DNA of 64,000 nucleotides from an uncultured Pelagibacteraceae bacterium (GTDB taxonomy: Bacteria; Pseudomonadota; Alphaproteobacteria; Pelagibacterales; Pelagibacteraceae). Numbering within the stretch: the first letter of the stretch is position 1; every line of letters starts with the position of its first letter. Shown one piece after another: positions 1-9,685 of this stretch. The position numbers and the translations under genes are program-made. Under the pieces are notes generated by a model. That model made no database searches. It saw nothing but the letters and a program-made list of their open reading frames with translations, and was not told the DNA's origin. The stretch is from the NCBI GenBank assembly GCA_902578265.1, contig CACHCA010000002.1:1-64000 (forward strand), read 5' to 3'.

Positions 1-594
1 TCCCACTTCATTAATTCCTTTAGAGTATGAAATTGGATGCATACATTGGGAACCAACATGAAAACTCAAGCCAATTTTTTTTGAATGAAGTTTTGCAAGT
101 CTTAACAGTCCTGAGGCTTCAGAATTCAAAGCACCAAATTTTTTTGATAAATCTATTTCAGCATGCTCATTGGAAACAGCAACTCTAATAAATAATTCTA
201 AATCTTTAGCATTGTCTGTTGTTTCGATAATTTTTATTAATTCATCTTTAGTATCTAAAGCGAAAGTTTTTATTCCAAAATTGTAATAAGCTTCCTTTAT
301 GCTTTCTCTACTTTTAACAGTATGCATAAAAGAACATTTTGCAGTATTATCAAATTTCCTCACTGCTTTGATTTCTTCGATAGACGCAACATCAAATTGA
401 TTAATTCCACTTCTTATCAAAGTTTTGATAACTTCAGGATGGGGATTAGTTTTTACAGCATATAGTATTTTTCCTGGAAATTTCTTCTGAAAGAATTTTG
501 AAGCAGAAAGAATAGAATTCTTCCTTATACAATAGACAGGTTTTTCCGGTTTCAGTTGATTTACTAATTCTTCAACTGACTTAAATTTTTGCAT
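1..594 (-). CDS. Ornithine/diaminopimelate decarboxylase family, partial (N-terminal 198 aa)
   Basis: PLP-dependent group IV decarboxylase, most likely ornithine decarboxylase (ornithine to putrescine). The gene starts at the ATG complementary to 592-594 and runs off the left edge, so only the N-terminal half of a roughly 380-400 aa protein is present. The translation holds the PLP-lysine motif YAVKTNPHPE near residue 45, a FDVAS segment and HVGSQ near residue 185, all typical of the alanine-racemase-like barrel. ODC, arginine decarboxylase and LysA share these motifs, and the C-terminal active-site Cys region that would separate them lies outside the window. It is divergent from the RegA-like gene; the 148-bp gap carries a palindrome that could regulate either. 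Confidence 0.8.
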   Translation of the reverse strand, partial: MQKFKSVEELVNQLKPEKPVYCIRKNSILSASKFFQKKFPGKILYAVKTNPHPEVIKTLIRSGINQFDVASIEEIKAVRKFDNTAKCSFMHTVKSRESIKEAYYNFGIKTFALDTKDELIKIIETTDNAKDLELFIRVAVSNEHAEIDLSKKFGALNSEASGLLRLAKLHSKKIGLSFHVGSQCMHPISYSKGINEVG

Positions 595-670
595 TTTAAA
601 TGCCCCCCAAAAAAAATTTAACAAAAAAAAAGCCTTTTATTTAAAAAAAACTTTAATATTCGAGCAATTA

Positions 671-688
671 ATTGAATAGTTATTCAAT
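671..688. promoter_or_regulatory. ARG-box-like palindromic operator candidate
   Basis: ATTGAATAGTTATTCAAT has 8-nt arms that are exact inverted repeats around a 2-nt centre. It resembles the enterobacterial ArgR half-site pattern TGAAT-N4-ATTCA. A further ATTGAAT half-site follows at about 708-714. It lies in the divergent gap between the ornithine-decarboxylase-type gene and the RegA-like gene. Palindrome: seen. Which regulator binds: inference only. Confidence 0.4.
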
Positions 689-742
689 GTAAAGCAAATA
701 ATGGCCTATTGAATTGTGGAAAAAAATATCCATATTTAGGTC

Positions 743-1306
743 ATGAAAAACCAAGCACCATTACAAAATCTGGCTGATTTTGACAATAAATCCTTATTAA
801 TAGTGGATGATGACAATCCTTTTAGGGAGAGATTAGCGAGAGCAATGGAAAAAAAGGGGTTTGAGGTCTTACAAGCTGAGAGTGTGCAAAAAGGTAAGGA
901 CATGGTTAAAGTGAAAAAACCAGGTTTTGCAGTAGTTGACCTTAGGTTAAATGATGGAAATGGATTAGAGGTTGTAAAAGAAATTCAATCATCAAACTCA
1001 CTAAGTCGAATTATAATGCTAACTGGATACGGAAATATTCCAACTGCTGTAGCTGCAATCAAAGAGGGTGCTATTGACTATTTAGCTAAACCAGCAGATG
1101 CAGACGATGTAGAAAAAGCGTTATTAGCAGATCCATCAAAAAAAGCTGCACCTCCTGAAAATCCAATGTCAGCAGATCGGGTTAAATGGGAACATATTCA
1201 TAGAGTATTTGAATTGTGTAATAGAAATGTTTCTGAGACTGCAAGAAGACTTAAAATGCACAGAAGAACTCTTCAAAGAATATTATCTAAAAGATCGCCT
1301 AAATAA
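743..1306 (+). CDS. regA: RegA/PrrA/ActR-type response regulator
   Basis: Global redox-type response regulator of the alphaproteobacterial RegA (PrrA/ActR) family, 187 aa, the usual length. The receiver domain covers about residues 16-125, with acidic pocket residues near 22-24, phospho-acceptor Asp66 in VVDLRL, LTGY near 93 and Lys117. A Fis-type helix-turn-helix lies at about 152-183 (ETARRLKMHRRTLQRIL), the family hallmark. An AGG ribosome site lies just before the ATG. The cognate RegB kinase is not adjacent and must be elsewhere if present. The gene ends inside the convergent bioY by 8 bp. In relatives the family controls respiration, carbon and nitrogen functions; its regulon here is unknown. 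Confidence 0.85.
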   Translation: MKNQAPLQNLADFDNKSLLIVDDDNPFRERLARAMEKKGFEVLQAESVQKGKDMVKVKKPGFAVVDLRLNDGNGLEVVKEIQSSNSLSRIIMLTGYGNIPTAVAAIKEGAIDYLAKPADADDVEKALLADPSKKAAPPENPMSADRVKWEHIHRVFELCNRNVSETARRLKMHRRTLQRILSKRSPK

Positions 1307-1850
1307 ATTTTCTAAATTTTATAATTTTCTTTGCTAAAAAAGTAAGTAGACAAATTTTGAAAATTTCAGCAACTAAAAAAGGCAATACACCTAATTTTAA
1401 AATAGGTTTATCCCACCCAATTAATGTGCCTAGCCACAGAATACCTAGGATATAAATTGTTGAAACTGAAAATATTAATTTAAAAAAAATTAAAAAATAA
1501 TTATCATCATTTTTAACAAATGAGGCTAAAAAACACGCTGATAGAAATCCAATTAAATACCCCATTGTTGGACCTGTAAAATAAGCCAAACCGATTCCTC
1601 TTTCAGGAGAATTAGAAAATACTGGTAAACCCAATATACCTTCCAATAAGTACAAACCTACAGTGGCTAGAGCTATTTTATATCCAAAGCTGATACCTAA
1701 AAATAAAACTATGAATGTTTGCATAGTCATTGGAACTGGATAAAAAGGTATCTTGATTTTGGCAGAAATCGTAAGAATTATTGAACCTATAAAGATAATC
1801 AATAATGATTTTATAAGCTGGTTTTGAGTATTTTGCTTTATAAGTTCCAT
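1299..1850 (-). CDS. bioY: Biotin transporter BioY (ECF S-component family)
   Basis: Hydrophobic 183-aa integral membrane protein with about six membrane spans. It has the BioY signatures IPFYPVPMTMQTF near residues 34-46 and GLPVFSNSPERGIGLAYFTGPTMGY in the middle; only part of that second run is diagnostic of substrate binding. It imports biotin. No EcfT or EcfA energising genes lie nearby, so this is a solitary BioY, as in several other alphaproteobacteria where BioY alone supports uptake. It is divergent from polA with a 46-bp gap. I looked for a BioR-type operator there and saw no good match. Confidence 0.88.
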   Translation of the reverse strand: MELIKQNTQNQLIKSLLIIFIGSIILTISAKIKIPFYPVPMTMQTFIVLFLGISFGYKIALATVGLYLLEGILGLPVFSNSPERGIGLAYFTGPTMGYLIGFLSACFLASFVKNDDNYFLIFFKLIFSVSTIYILGILWLGTLIGWDKPILKLGVLPFLVAEIFKICLLTFLAKKIIKFRKFI

Positions 1851-1896
1851 AAAAAATAATACTCTTATTTTTATCTTTAATCTATATTAAATTTTA

Positions 1897-4671
1897 ATGA
1901 ATAAGATTCAAAAAACAGATCATTTTTATCTTATTGATGGATCAGGTTATATATTTAGAGCATATTATGCCTTACCACCATTAACTCGAAAAAGTGATGG
2001 ATTACCGACTGGAGCAGTAAGTGGTTTTTGCAGTATGTTGTTTAAACTTCTTGAAGACTCAAAATCAAATGAAAATCTTCAGAAACCAACTCATTTTGCT
2101 GTTATTTTTGACTCAGCGAGAAAGACTTTTAGAAATGAAATCTATAGTGATTACAAAGCTAATCGATCTGAGGCACCAGATGACTTAGCACCACAATTCG
2201 AATATATAAGAAAATCGGTTTTAGCCTTTAATTTACCCTCTGTTGAATTAGTTAATTATGAAGCAGACGATTTAATTGCAACTTATGTTGATCAGATTTT
2301 AAAAAAAGGAGCAAAGGTAACAATAGTTTCATCAGATAAAGATTTAATGCAATTATATAGAAAAGATGTTCGTATTTTTGATCCAATGAAAAATAAGTTC
2401 ATCTCTAATGAGGATGTAAAAAACAAATTTGGAGTAGATCCAGATAAAGTTATAGATGTTCAGGCTCTCGCTGGAGATAGCAGTGATAACGTTCCTGGTG
2501 TTCCTGGAATTGGTGTAAAAACTGCAGCAGAATTAATTAATAAGTATGGTGATTTAGAGACACTTTTAAAATCAGCAGATGAAATCAAACAAAATAAGAG
2601 AAGAGAGACTTTACTAAACAACAAAGAAAAAGCTTTAATAAGTAAAAAATTAGTAACATTAAAGCACGATGCTCCAATTGAAATGAAACTCAATGATTTT
2701 GAATTAAAAAGAATTGATAAAGATAAACTTTATAAATTTCTAAGAGACATGGAGTTTAATAGGTTACTTAGCTCTGCCATTTCTGCTTATGGGGAACCAG
2801 ATTTTAATGGTGAAAAAAAGGATGTTCAGATAAAGGAAAAAAAAGTTGAAATTGATAAGAAAAATTATTTTTTAATAACAGAACACAGTAAAATTGATGC
2901 ATGGATTAAGGAAGCTGAGGAAATAGGAGAAGTTGCAGTTGATACAGAAACAAATTCTTTAGATCCTCATCAAGCAGATTTAGTTGGAGTATCTTTGAGC
3001 TCTAAGATTGGAAAAGCTTGTTACATACCAATAGGACATAATTCAAAAAAATGCATTGATAAAGACATAGTGCTTAAAAAATTAAAACCTTTACTTGAAG
3101 ATCCAAGTATCAAAAAAATAGGCCAGAACATTAAATTTGATTTTATTGTATTTTTCAATCACGGGATAACACTATCAGCTATGGAGGATACCATGCTCAT
3201 GTCTTATGTGCTAGATGCTGGAAAAAATAGACACAATATGGATACGTTATCTGAAATTCATCTGAATCATAAAACAATAAAATTCAAAGAATTAGTTGGT
3301 TCTGGAAAGAAACAGATAAATTTTAGTGAAGTCGATTTAGAAAAAGCAAAAGATTATGCCGCTGAGGACGCTGACATAACTTATAGACTATATAAAAAAT
3401 TCTATAAAAGTTTGAAAGAAGAAAAAATGATTAATATTTATGAAATTTTTGAAAAGCCATTACTTAGAATTTTAGCTGATATGGAAATACAGGGTATTAA
3501 AGTTGATAAAAAGTTTCTTAAAACATTATCTACCAAATTTGAAAAAAAAATTGAAAAAATTCAGAAAGAAGTTTTTAAACTCTCCAAGAAGGAGTTTAAT
3601 ATTGCTTCTCCAAAACAGCTGGGTGAAATTTTATACAATGATCTTAAGATTGCAGACTTAAAAAAAACTAAAAAGGGAAGTTTTGCAACAAGTGCCTCAG
3701 TACTAGAAGATCTCGCTTTTAAAGGTCATAAATTTCCACAATTAGTCCTGGACTGGCGGCAAGTTTCAAAACTTAAAAATACATATTCAGACTCATTACC
3801 CGAACATATTAATCCTGATACAAAAAAAGTTCATACTTCTTTTTTATTAGCAGCAACGACTACAGGACGATTAGCTTCAAGTGATCCTAACTTGCAAAAT
3901 ATTCCAATTAAATCAGAAGATGGCAGAGATATTCGCAAAGCTTTTGTTGCTGACAAGGATAATATTTTAATTTCAGCAGACTATAATCAAATTGAAATGA
4001 GGATTTTAGCTGATTTGGCTGATGTTAAAGAATTAAAAAAAGCTTTTCAAAATAATGAGGATATACACTCTCTAACTGCTAGCCAAATTTTTAATATTGA
4101 TATTAATAAGGTAAATCAAGATCAAAGAAGAAAGGCTAAAGCCATAAACTTTGGAATAATTTACGGAATTTCGCAGTATGGATTAGCGAAGCAAATAAAT
4201 GTCTCTAATTTTGAAGCTGAAGAGTTTCTAAATTCATATTTCTCAAAGTTCCCTGAAATAAAAGTTTATATGGATCGAACAATTAAATTTTGTAGAAAAA
4301 GTGGTTATGTAAGTAATATTTTTGGAAGAAGATCTCATTTTATAAATATAAATGATAAAAATTATAATGTGAGAAACTTTCAAGAACGTGCAGCAATTAA
4401 TGCTCCAATACAAGGGTCGGCTGCTGAAATAATGAGATTAGCAATGATAAGAATTGATAAAAAATTAAAGGAGCAAAAACTCAACAAAACAAAGATGTTA
4501 CTTCAAATCCATGACGAACTAATTTTTGAAAGCCCCAAAAATGAAGTAAAAAAAATATCTAAAGTGATAATTGAAGAAATGTCTAGCGTTGCTGAGAGTG
4601 ATCAACATTCTTTCTCAATACCTCTTACAGTAGATTTAAACACTGGAGAAAACTGGGGTACATTACATTAA
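1897..4671 (+). CDS. polA: DNA polymerase I
   Basis: 924-aa family A polymerase for Okazaki fragment processing and excision repair. Order: 5'-3' flap exonuclease (about 1-290, starting YLIDGSGYIFRAYYALPP, with the ADDLIATY and GDSSDNVPGVPGIG metal and HhH motifs), 3'-5' proofreading domain (about 325-505, with VDTETNSLD, D349 and E351 intact), polymerase domain (about 530-924). Polymerase motif A Asp695 is in SADYNQIEMR; motif C Asp873 is in QIHDELIFE. All three activities therefore look intact. Full length compares with about 930 in E. coli. It is followed 45 bp later by the ChvI-like regulator on the same strand. Confidence 0.97.
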   Translation: MNKIQKTDHFYLIDGSGYIFRAYYALPPLTRKSDGLPTGAVSGFCSMLFKLLEDSKSNENLQKPTHFAVIFDSARKTFRNEIYSDYKANRSEAPDDLAPQFEYIRKSVLAFNLPSVELVNYEADDLIATYVDQILKKGAKVTIVSSDKDLMQLYRKDVRIFDPMKNKFISNEDVKNKFGVDPDKVIDVQALAGDSSDNVPGVPGIGVKTAAELINKYGDLETLLKSADEIKQNKRRETLLNNKEKALISKKLVTLKHDAPIEMKLNDFELKRIDKDKLYKFLRDMEFNRLLSSAISAYGEPDFNGEKKDVQIKEKKVEIDKKNYFLITEHSKIDAWIKEAEEIGEVAVDTETNSLDPHQADLVGVSLSSKIGKACYIPIGHNSKKCIDKDIVLKKLKPLLEDPSIKKIGQNIKFDFIVFFNHGITLSAMEDTMLMSYVLDAGKNRHNMDTLSEIHLNHKTIKFKELVGSGKKQINFSEVDLEKAKDYAAEDADITYRLYKKFYKSLKEEKMINIYEIFEKPLLRILADMEIQGIKVDKKFLKTLSTKFEKKIEKIQKEVFKLSKKEFNIASPKQLGEILYNDLKIADLKKTKKGSFATSASVLEDLAFKGHKFPQLVLDWRQVSKLKNTYSDSLPEHINPDTKKVHTSFLLAATTTGRLASSDPNLQNIPIKSEDGRDIRKAFVADKDNILISADYNQIEMRILADLADVKELKKAFQNNEDIHSLTASQIFNIDINKVNQDQRRKAKAINFGIIYGISQYGLAKQINVSNFEAEEFLNSYFSKFPEIKVYMDRTIKFCRKSGYVSNIFGRRSHFININDKNYNVRNFQERAAINAPIQGSAAEIMRLAMIRIDKKLKEQKLNKTKMLLQIHDELIFESPKNEVKKISKVIIEEMSSVAESDQHSFSIPLTVDLNTGENWGTLH

Positions 4672-4716
4672 TTTATTTGCCCAAATTAGAACAATTTAGT
4701 ATTTTTATAATTAAGT

Positions 4717-5424
4717 ATGCAAAAACAAACAATTGCCTTAGTAGATGATGACAGAAATATTCTAACCAGCTTAAGTATTGCTCTTGAAAAAGAAGGGTTT
4801 AAAGTTCAGACTTACATTGATGGAGAGAGTGCATTAATTGGATTAACCAGGACACCGCCAGATCTAGCTATTGTTGATATAAAAATGCCAAAAATGGACG
4901 GTGAGGAATTGCTCAAGAAATTGAGAAAAAAAACCTCATTACCAGTAATTTTTTTGACTTCTAAAGATGATGAAATTGACGAATTACTAGGACTAAAATT
5001 AGGTGCTGATGATTTCGTAAAAAAATCAGGTGGTTTTTCAATTAAAGTTTTAATTGAAAGAATTAGAGTTCAACTTAGAAAAAAAGATTCCAAAGAAACT
5101 CTTGAGGAAAACAAAAGTATTATATCGCATGGAAAATTAAAACTTGATCCTTCCCAATTAGAGTGCGAATGGAACGGGAAACAATTGCCTGATAAATTGA
5201 CTACTACAGAATTTTTACTTGTAAAAGAGCTAGCTAAAAGACCAGGAATTATAAAAGAGAGAGCTCAATTAATGGATATAGCTTATAGAGAAGATACAGA
5301 TATTGAGGATAGAACAATTGATAGTCACGTTAAAAGAATAAGAAAAAAATTCAAAAAAGTTGATCCTGAATTTTCAGCTATAGAAACTAGATATGGAAGC
5401 GGATATAGATGGAATGTTAGTTAA
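4717..5424 (+). CDS. chvI: ChvI-type response regulator (OmpR family)
   Basis: 235-aa two-component regulator. The receiver domain (about 1-120) has the acidic pair at residues 10-11, phospho-acceptor Asp54 in AIVDIKMPKMDG, and a Lys near 104. An OmpR/PhoB winged helix-turn-helix covers about 135-233, ending in the RYGSGYRW wing typical of the subfamily. Its last base is shared with the ATG of the downstream kinase, so the two are translationally coupled. Size and partner match ChvI/ExoR-pathway regulators of alphaproteobacteria, which respond to envelope or acid stress. hprK, which often follows in relatives, is absent here. The ChvI identity is an inference from family and context. Confidence 0.85.
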   Translation: MQKQTIALVDDDRNILTSLSIALEKEGFKVQTYIDGESALIGLTRTPPDLAIVDIKMPKMDGEELLKKLRKKTSLPVIFLTSKDDEIDELLGLKLGADDFVKKSGGFSIKVLIERIRVQLRKKDSKETLEENKSIISHGKLKLDPSQLECEWNGKQLPDKLTTTEFLLVKELAKRPGIIKERAQLMDIAYREDTDIEDRTIDSHVKRIRKKFKKVDPEFSAIETRYGSGYRWNVS

Positions 5425-6965
5425 TGCTCAGCAATTTTCTTAAGAACTTATCAATTTTAAAAAAATTTTTATTCATAAATTCTATTTTTTTCACAATAAT
5501 AGGCCTGTTCACATTCGTTTATTTGAAAAATGTCCAACCAAATTTAATTAAAAAAAAATCCTCAAATCATATTGAGGTAATCAATAATACAATTGATAAT
5601 CTAACAAGATTAAATGTAAAATTTGTTGAAAAAGATATTAGAAAATTTTTGTTTTCAACAAGATTTCTTTTTCAGAACTTGGATAGAGTAATATTCTTTG
5701 ATAATAAACTTAATCTAATAGGAGACACTGATACATTAGACTTAGATCCAAGATCATTTTCACAAAGGTTGGACACTATTGAGTTAGAAGTGTTGGACTC
5801 AACAACAACAAAAAAAATCACTGAAGAAAAAAATATAGATATTGGAAATGAAAATAATGTATCTTTAAATGATGTTCTTTTAAATTACGCAACGTCTAAA
5901 AATTTTGGAGTCCCTTTTACATTTACTGAGGAAGAGTTTAATAAATTTAAATTGACTACCATCAAAAATGTGATGAAGGACGGAGAAAATATAGGATATT
6001 TAGCAATAACAGAAAATGCCAATGACATAAAAGCTGCCATAGATGAAAGAAAAACTTTTGTAATTAGGACTGCAATTGCAGTTGGTATCGTAATATTGAT
6101 TTTTTCGTTTGTTTTAAATAGATATTTTTTAAAACCAATTAAAAATTTAGTCAGTTATACCAAAATCATAAAAAATAAAGACACAAAAAAAACAAATATA
6201 GATACATTAAAATTAAGAAATGATGAACTTGGTTTACTCTCCAATTCTTTGGATGATATGACTTTAGAATTACAAAAAAGAATTTCACAAGCAGAAAATT
6301 TTTCAACTGATCTTGTACACGAAATTCGTAATCCATTGGCATCATTAAAAAGTGCATCAGAAATTTTACATGATGCACAAGACTCTGAACAGAGACTTAA
6401 ATTGATTAATATTTTAAGTCACGATGTACAAAGAATTGAAAGATTGATTACTGATTACTCACAAATGTTAAAAGATGAAGTTGCATTAAGTAAAGAAAAA
6501 ATAAAAAAAATAGATATTGAGCCAATAATTAAGTCAGTAGTAGATGATTTTAATAATATTTATAAAGTAAAAAGAGGAATTAATATCTCTTATAAAAATG
6601 ATGGTAAAAATAATTATTTAATTTATGGAATCGAAAACAGAATTGAACAAATCATTGCAAACCTTTTAGATAATGCAATTTCTTTTAGTGATGATAATAA
6701 AGATGTAATTGTGCAAGTTTCGAAATCAGAGGATAATAAAGTATACATAAAGATATTAGATGAGGGACAGGGTTTTAAAGAAAAAGACACGAATAAAATA
6801 TTCAAAAGATTCTACAGTAACAGACCAGATAAATTTGGACAGCATTCTGGTCTAGGGTTAAATATAGTAAAAAATTTAGTTGATTTACATAATGCCACAA
6901 TCAAAGCAACTAATAGACAAGATAAAAAAGGAGCGAGTATGGAAATAGAATTTCCAAAAGTTTAA
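5424..6965 (+). CDS. chvG: ChvG-type sensor histidine kinase
   Basis: 513-aa membrane kinase, partner of the preceding regulator. It has a first membrane segment at about 12-31, a periplasmic sensor region of about 180 residues, a second membrane segment at about 212-232, HAMP, a HisKA domain with phospho-accepting His299 in HEIRNPLASLKS, and a HATPase domain with N-box NLLDNAISFS, G1 box DEGQGF and G2 box GLGLNIVKNL. All catalytic boxes are intact. ChvG proteins have the same architecture with a long periplasmic loop. The last gene of this cluster: ahcY follows after 45 bp, probably with its own signal. Confidence 0.85.
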   Translation: MLSNFLKNLSILKKFLFINSIFFTIIGLFTFVYLKNVQPNLIKKKSSNHIEVINNTIDNLTRLNVKFVEKDIRKFLFSTRFLFQNLDRVIFFDNKLNLIGDTDTLDLDPRSFSQRLDTIELEVLDSTTTKKITEEKNIDIGNENNVSLNDVLLNYATSKNFGVPFTFTEEEFNKFKLTTIKNVMKDGENIGYLAITENANDIKAAIDERKTFVIRTAIAVGIVILIFSFVLNRYFLKPIKNLVSYTKIIKNKDTKKTNIDTLKLRNDELGLLSNSLDDMTLELQKRISQAENFSTDLVHEIRNPLASLKSASEILHDAQDSEQRLKLINILSHDVQRIERLITDYSQMLKDEVALSKEKIKKIDIEPIIKSVVDDFNNIYKVKRGINISYKNDGKNNYLIYGIENRIEQIIANLLDNAISFSDDNKDVIVQVSKSEDNKVYIKILDEGQGFKEKDTNKIFKRFYSNRPDKFGQHSGLGLNIVKNLVDLHNATIKATNRQDKKGASMEIEFPKV

Positions 6966-7010
6966 AGAGTTTTATTGATTAATTAATTTTTAATTGTTAG
7001 AAGAGCCACG

Positions 7011-8297
7011 ATGGAAGATTATAAAGTAAGAGATTTATCACAAGCAGAATTTGGTCGAAAAGAAATTTCAATTGCTGAAAGTGAAATGCCAGGACTTATG
7101 GCTTTAAGGGAGGAGTACGCTGGAAAATCTCCTTTAAAGGGTGCAAAAATTATAGGTTGTTTGCATATGACAATACAAACAGCAGTATTAATTGAAACCT
7201 TAGTGGATTTAGGTGCAGAAGTAAGATGGTCATCTTGTAACATTTTTTCTACTCAAGACCATGCAGCAGCAGCGATAGCAAAAGCTGGTATTCCAGTTTA
7301 TGCGTGGAAGGGAGAAACAGAGGAGGAATATGTTTGGTGCATAAAACAAACCATTGAAGGTAAGAAAAGTTGGAAACCTAATATGCTTTTAGATGATGGT
7401 GGGGATTTAACAGCAATGATGCACAATGAATATAAAGATTTATTAAAAGATGTTAAAGGAGTTTCGGAAGAGACAACTACAGGGATAAAAGCTTTGAATA
7501 AAATGGAAAAAGAAAATTCTTTGTTGGTTCCAGCAATAAATGTGAATGATTCTGTTACCAAATCAAAATTTGATAACTTATATGGGTGTAGAGAAAGTTT
7601 AGTTGATGGAATTAGAAGAGCCACTGATGTAATGATGTCAGGAAAAATTGCAATCGTTGCAGGCTTTGGTGATGTTGGAAAAGGAAGTGCTGCATCATTA
7701 AGGCAGAGTGGGGCTCGTGTGTTGGTTACTGAAGCGGATCCAATATGCGCATTGCAAGCTGCAATGGAAGGTTACGAAGTTGTTTTAATGGATGAAGCAA
7801 TTAGTAAAGCAGATATAGTTGTAACTGCGACTGGTAATAAAGATATTGTTACAGCTGACCATATGAGAGATATGAAGGATAGAGCAATCTTATGTAATAT
7901 CGGACATTTCGATAATGAAATCCAGGTTGAAGCTTTGAAAAATTACAAATGGACTGAAGTAAAACCCCAAGTACATGAAATTGAACTACCTAGCAAAAAA
8001 AGAATAATTTTATTGGCAGAAGGTAGATTAGTAAATTTGGGTTGTGCTACAGGGCATCCAAGTTTTGTAATGAGCGCTTCTTTCACAAATCAAGTTATTG
8101 CTCAAATAGAACTATGGAATAATCATAAAAATTATGAAAACAAAGTTTATGTTTTACCAAAACATTTAGATGAGAAAGTAGCTACACTTCATCTTAAAAA
8201 AGTTGGTGCTAAATTAACTAAACTTTCTAAAGATCAAGCAGATTATATCAGTGTTGGGGTAGAGGGACCTTTCAAACCTAATGCCTATCGCTACTAA
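7011..8297 (+). CDS. ahcY: Adenosylhomocysteinase (S-adenosylhomocysteine hydrolase)
   Basis: NAD-dependent enzyme that splits S-adenosylhomocysteine into adenosine and homocysteine, clearing the product of SAM-dependent methylation. The 428-aa protein has the substrate region [17 protein letters not shown], the DDGGDLT segment, [13 protein letters not shown] with catalytic Lys/Asp, the NAD-binding motif [12 protein letters not shown] near 217-228, and the C-terminal KPNAYRY tail with the NAD-contacting Lys-Tyr pair. The short 45-nt leader shows no recognisable SAM or SAH riboswitch. The 3' end overlaps the tsaE start by 17 nt. Confidence 0.97.
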   Translation: MEDYKVRDLSQAEFGRKEISIAESEMPGLMALREEYAGKSPLKGAKIIGCLHMTIQTAVLIETLVDLGAEVRWSSCNIFSTQDHAAAAIAKAGIPVYAWKGETEEEYVWCIKQTIEGKKSWKPNMLLDDGGDLTAMMHNEYKDLLKDVKGVSEETTTGIKALNKMEKENSLLVPAINVNDSVTKSKFDNLYGCRESLVDGIRRATDVMMSGKIAIVAGFGDVGKGSAASLRQSGARVLVTEADPICALQAAMEGYEVVLMDEAISKADIVVTATGNKDIVTADHMRDMKDRAILCNIGHFDNEIQVEALKNYKWTEVKPQVHEIELPSKKRIILLAEGRLVNLGCATGHPSFVMSASFTNQVIAQIELWNNHKNYENKVYVLPKHLDEKVATLHLKKVGAKLTKLSKDQADYISVGVEGPFKPNAYRY

Positions 8298-8736
8298 AAG
8301 TGATTTTATCAATTTATCTTCAGAAAAAAAAACAGAGGAATTAGCTAAGAAGATTACAAAGAAATTGAAATTAGGACATGTAGTTTTTTTTGTGGGTGAG
8401 ATGGGTGTCGGAAAAACTACTTTTATTAGATATCTAATCAACAATTTTCAAAAACAAAATGGACTTAAAATAACGGAAGTAACAAGTCCTACATTCAATT
8501 TATTAAATGAGTATCAAATTAAACAAATCAAAATTAATCATTATGATTTGTTTAGAATAAATAGTTTAGATGAAATTCACAATCTAGGATTATTTGATGA
8601 TATTACTAATGCTATTACATTAATTGAATGGCCACAAAAAATAAAACCAAAACCAAAAAATTTGATAGAATTAAATTTTGAATATGGAGATGATTACAAG
8701 AAACGAATATTAAAAATTAAGGGTTTAAATTTTTAA
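8281..8736 (+). CDS. tsaE: tRNA threonylcarbamoyladenosine ATPase TsaE
   Basis: 151-aa P-loop ATPase needed with TsaB, TsaC and TsaD for the t6A37 modification of ANN-decoding tRNAs. Walker [10 protein letters not shown] is at residues 39-47; a [11 protein letters not shown] switch segment and the NHYDLFR and LIEWPQK motifs of the family follow. Length is typical (about 150). It overlaps the end of ahcY by 17 nt and precedes amgK by 10 nt, the standard alphaproteobacterial tsaE-amgK-murU order, so it is probably cotranscribed. Confidence 0.93.
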   Translation: MPIATKSDFINLSSEKKTEELAKKITKKLKLGHVVFFVGEMGVGKTTFIRYLINNFQKQNGLKITEVTSPTFNLLNEYQIKQIKINHYDLFRINSLDEIHNLGLFDDITNAITLIEWPQKIKPKPKNLIELNFEYGDDYKKRILKIKGLNF

Positions 8737-8746
8737 TTATAGATAA

Positions 8747-9685
8747 ATGCAAAATCTTAAAAAATTAAAAGGAGACGCTTCACATAGAAAGTTTTTTAGA
8801 AAAAAATCCTGTTATGGTAATTCTATTGTAATTCAAGCAAAAAAGGACAAATTTAAAAATCTTCTTGTTTATGATGCAATCAGCAAAATTTTAAATAAAA
8901 ACAAAGTTCTAGCTCCAAAATTATATCAAGAGAATTATAAGAATAATTATATAGAAGTTGAGGATTTTGGAAATAAGACAATTTTTCAAATTTTAAAGAA
9001 AAGTAGAAATAAAAAATTTTTATATTTTAAAGATGTAATAAAATTGCTTAATCAAATACAGTCAATAAAAGATAAAAAAATAAGAAATTTTAGAAATAAA
9101 TATTATCGAATACCTGATTATAAAAATGAAATATTAATTCAGGAAGCTAATTTATTTTGTGAGTGGTATGTGAAAAAAAATTTGTCAAAAAATAAGAGAC
9201 AAGACTTTAATAAAAAGTTTAAAAAAATAATTAAAACTTTATCTTCATGTCTTAAGATGAAAAAAAATGTATTTGTTCATAGGGATTTTCATGTATCAAA
9301 TTTAATGCTTGTTAATGACAGAATAGGTGTAATTGATAGTCAAGATGCTTTAATAGGAAATAGAGCTTATGATTTAGCTTCTTTAGTTGATGATGTAAGA
9401 TTAAGAACCTCAAAAGTTCTAAAAAAAAAGATTTTTAATTTTTATATAGGTACTCAAAAAAAAATTGATAAGAAAAAAATAAAAAATGATTTTGAAATTT
9501 TATCTATTTTAAGAAACCTGAAAATAATTGGAATATTCGCACGTCTGGCAATCCGAGATAAAAAAAAGGATTATTTAAAATTAATACCTTATGCGTGGGA
9601 ATTGATTTCTCTAAGAATCAATGAAAATGAAATTTTCTTAGATTTAAAAAAATTACTAAATAATAATTTTAAAAAAAATTTATGA
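8747..9685 (+). CDS. amgK: Anomeric MurNAc/GlcNAc kinase AmgK-like phosphotransferase
   Basis: 312-aa aminoglycoside-phosphotransferase-fold kinase. The Brenner motif VHRDFHVSNLML (about residues 177-188) and the metal-binding VIDSQDALIGNRAYDLASLVDD segment are intact. Its location directly between tsaE and a sugar-1-phosphate nucleotidyltransferase matches the AmgK-MurU pair, which recycles peptidoglycan MurNAc to UDP-MurNAc and bypasses de novo MurA/MurB steps. The protein is unusually lysine- and asparagine-rich, as expected from base composition. Its stop overlaps the murU start by 4 nt. AmgK function is inferred mainly from fold plus gene order. Confidence 0.75.
   Translation: MQNLKKLKGDASHRKFFRKKSCYGNSIVIQAKKDKFKNLLVYDAISKILNKNKVLAPKLYQENYKNNYIEVEDFGNKTIFQILKKSRNKKFLYFKDVIKLLNQIQSIKDKKIRNFRNKYYRIPDYKNEILIQEANLFCEWYVKKNLSKNKRQDFNKKFKKIIKTLSSCLKMKKNVFVHRDFHVSNLMLVNDRIGVIDSQDALIGNRAYDLASLVDDVRLRTSKVLKKKIFNFYIGTQKKIDKKKIKNDFEILSILRNLKIIGIFARLAIRDKKKDYLKLIPYAWELISLRINENEIFLDLKKLLNNNFKKNL

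Noticed and set aside
1851-1896. BioR operator before bioY
   Set aside because: No good TTATMKATAA-type site; only generic AT-rich sequence.
6966-7010. SAM or SAH riboswitch upstream of ahcY
   Set aside because: The gap is only 45 nt, with no paired core or conserved SAH/SAM motifs.
7298-7624. Minus-strand 108-codon frame inside ahcY
   Set aside because: Shadow of a highly conserved gene; no ribosome site or domain.
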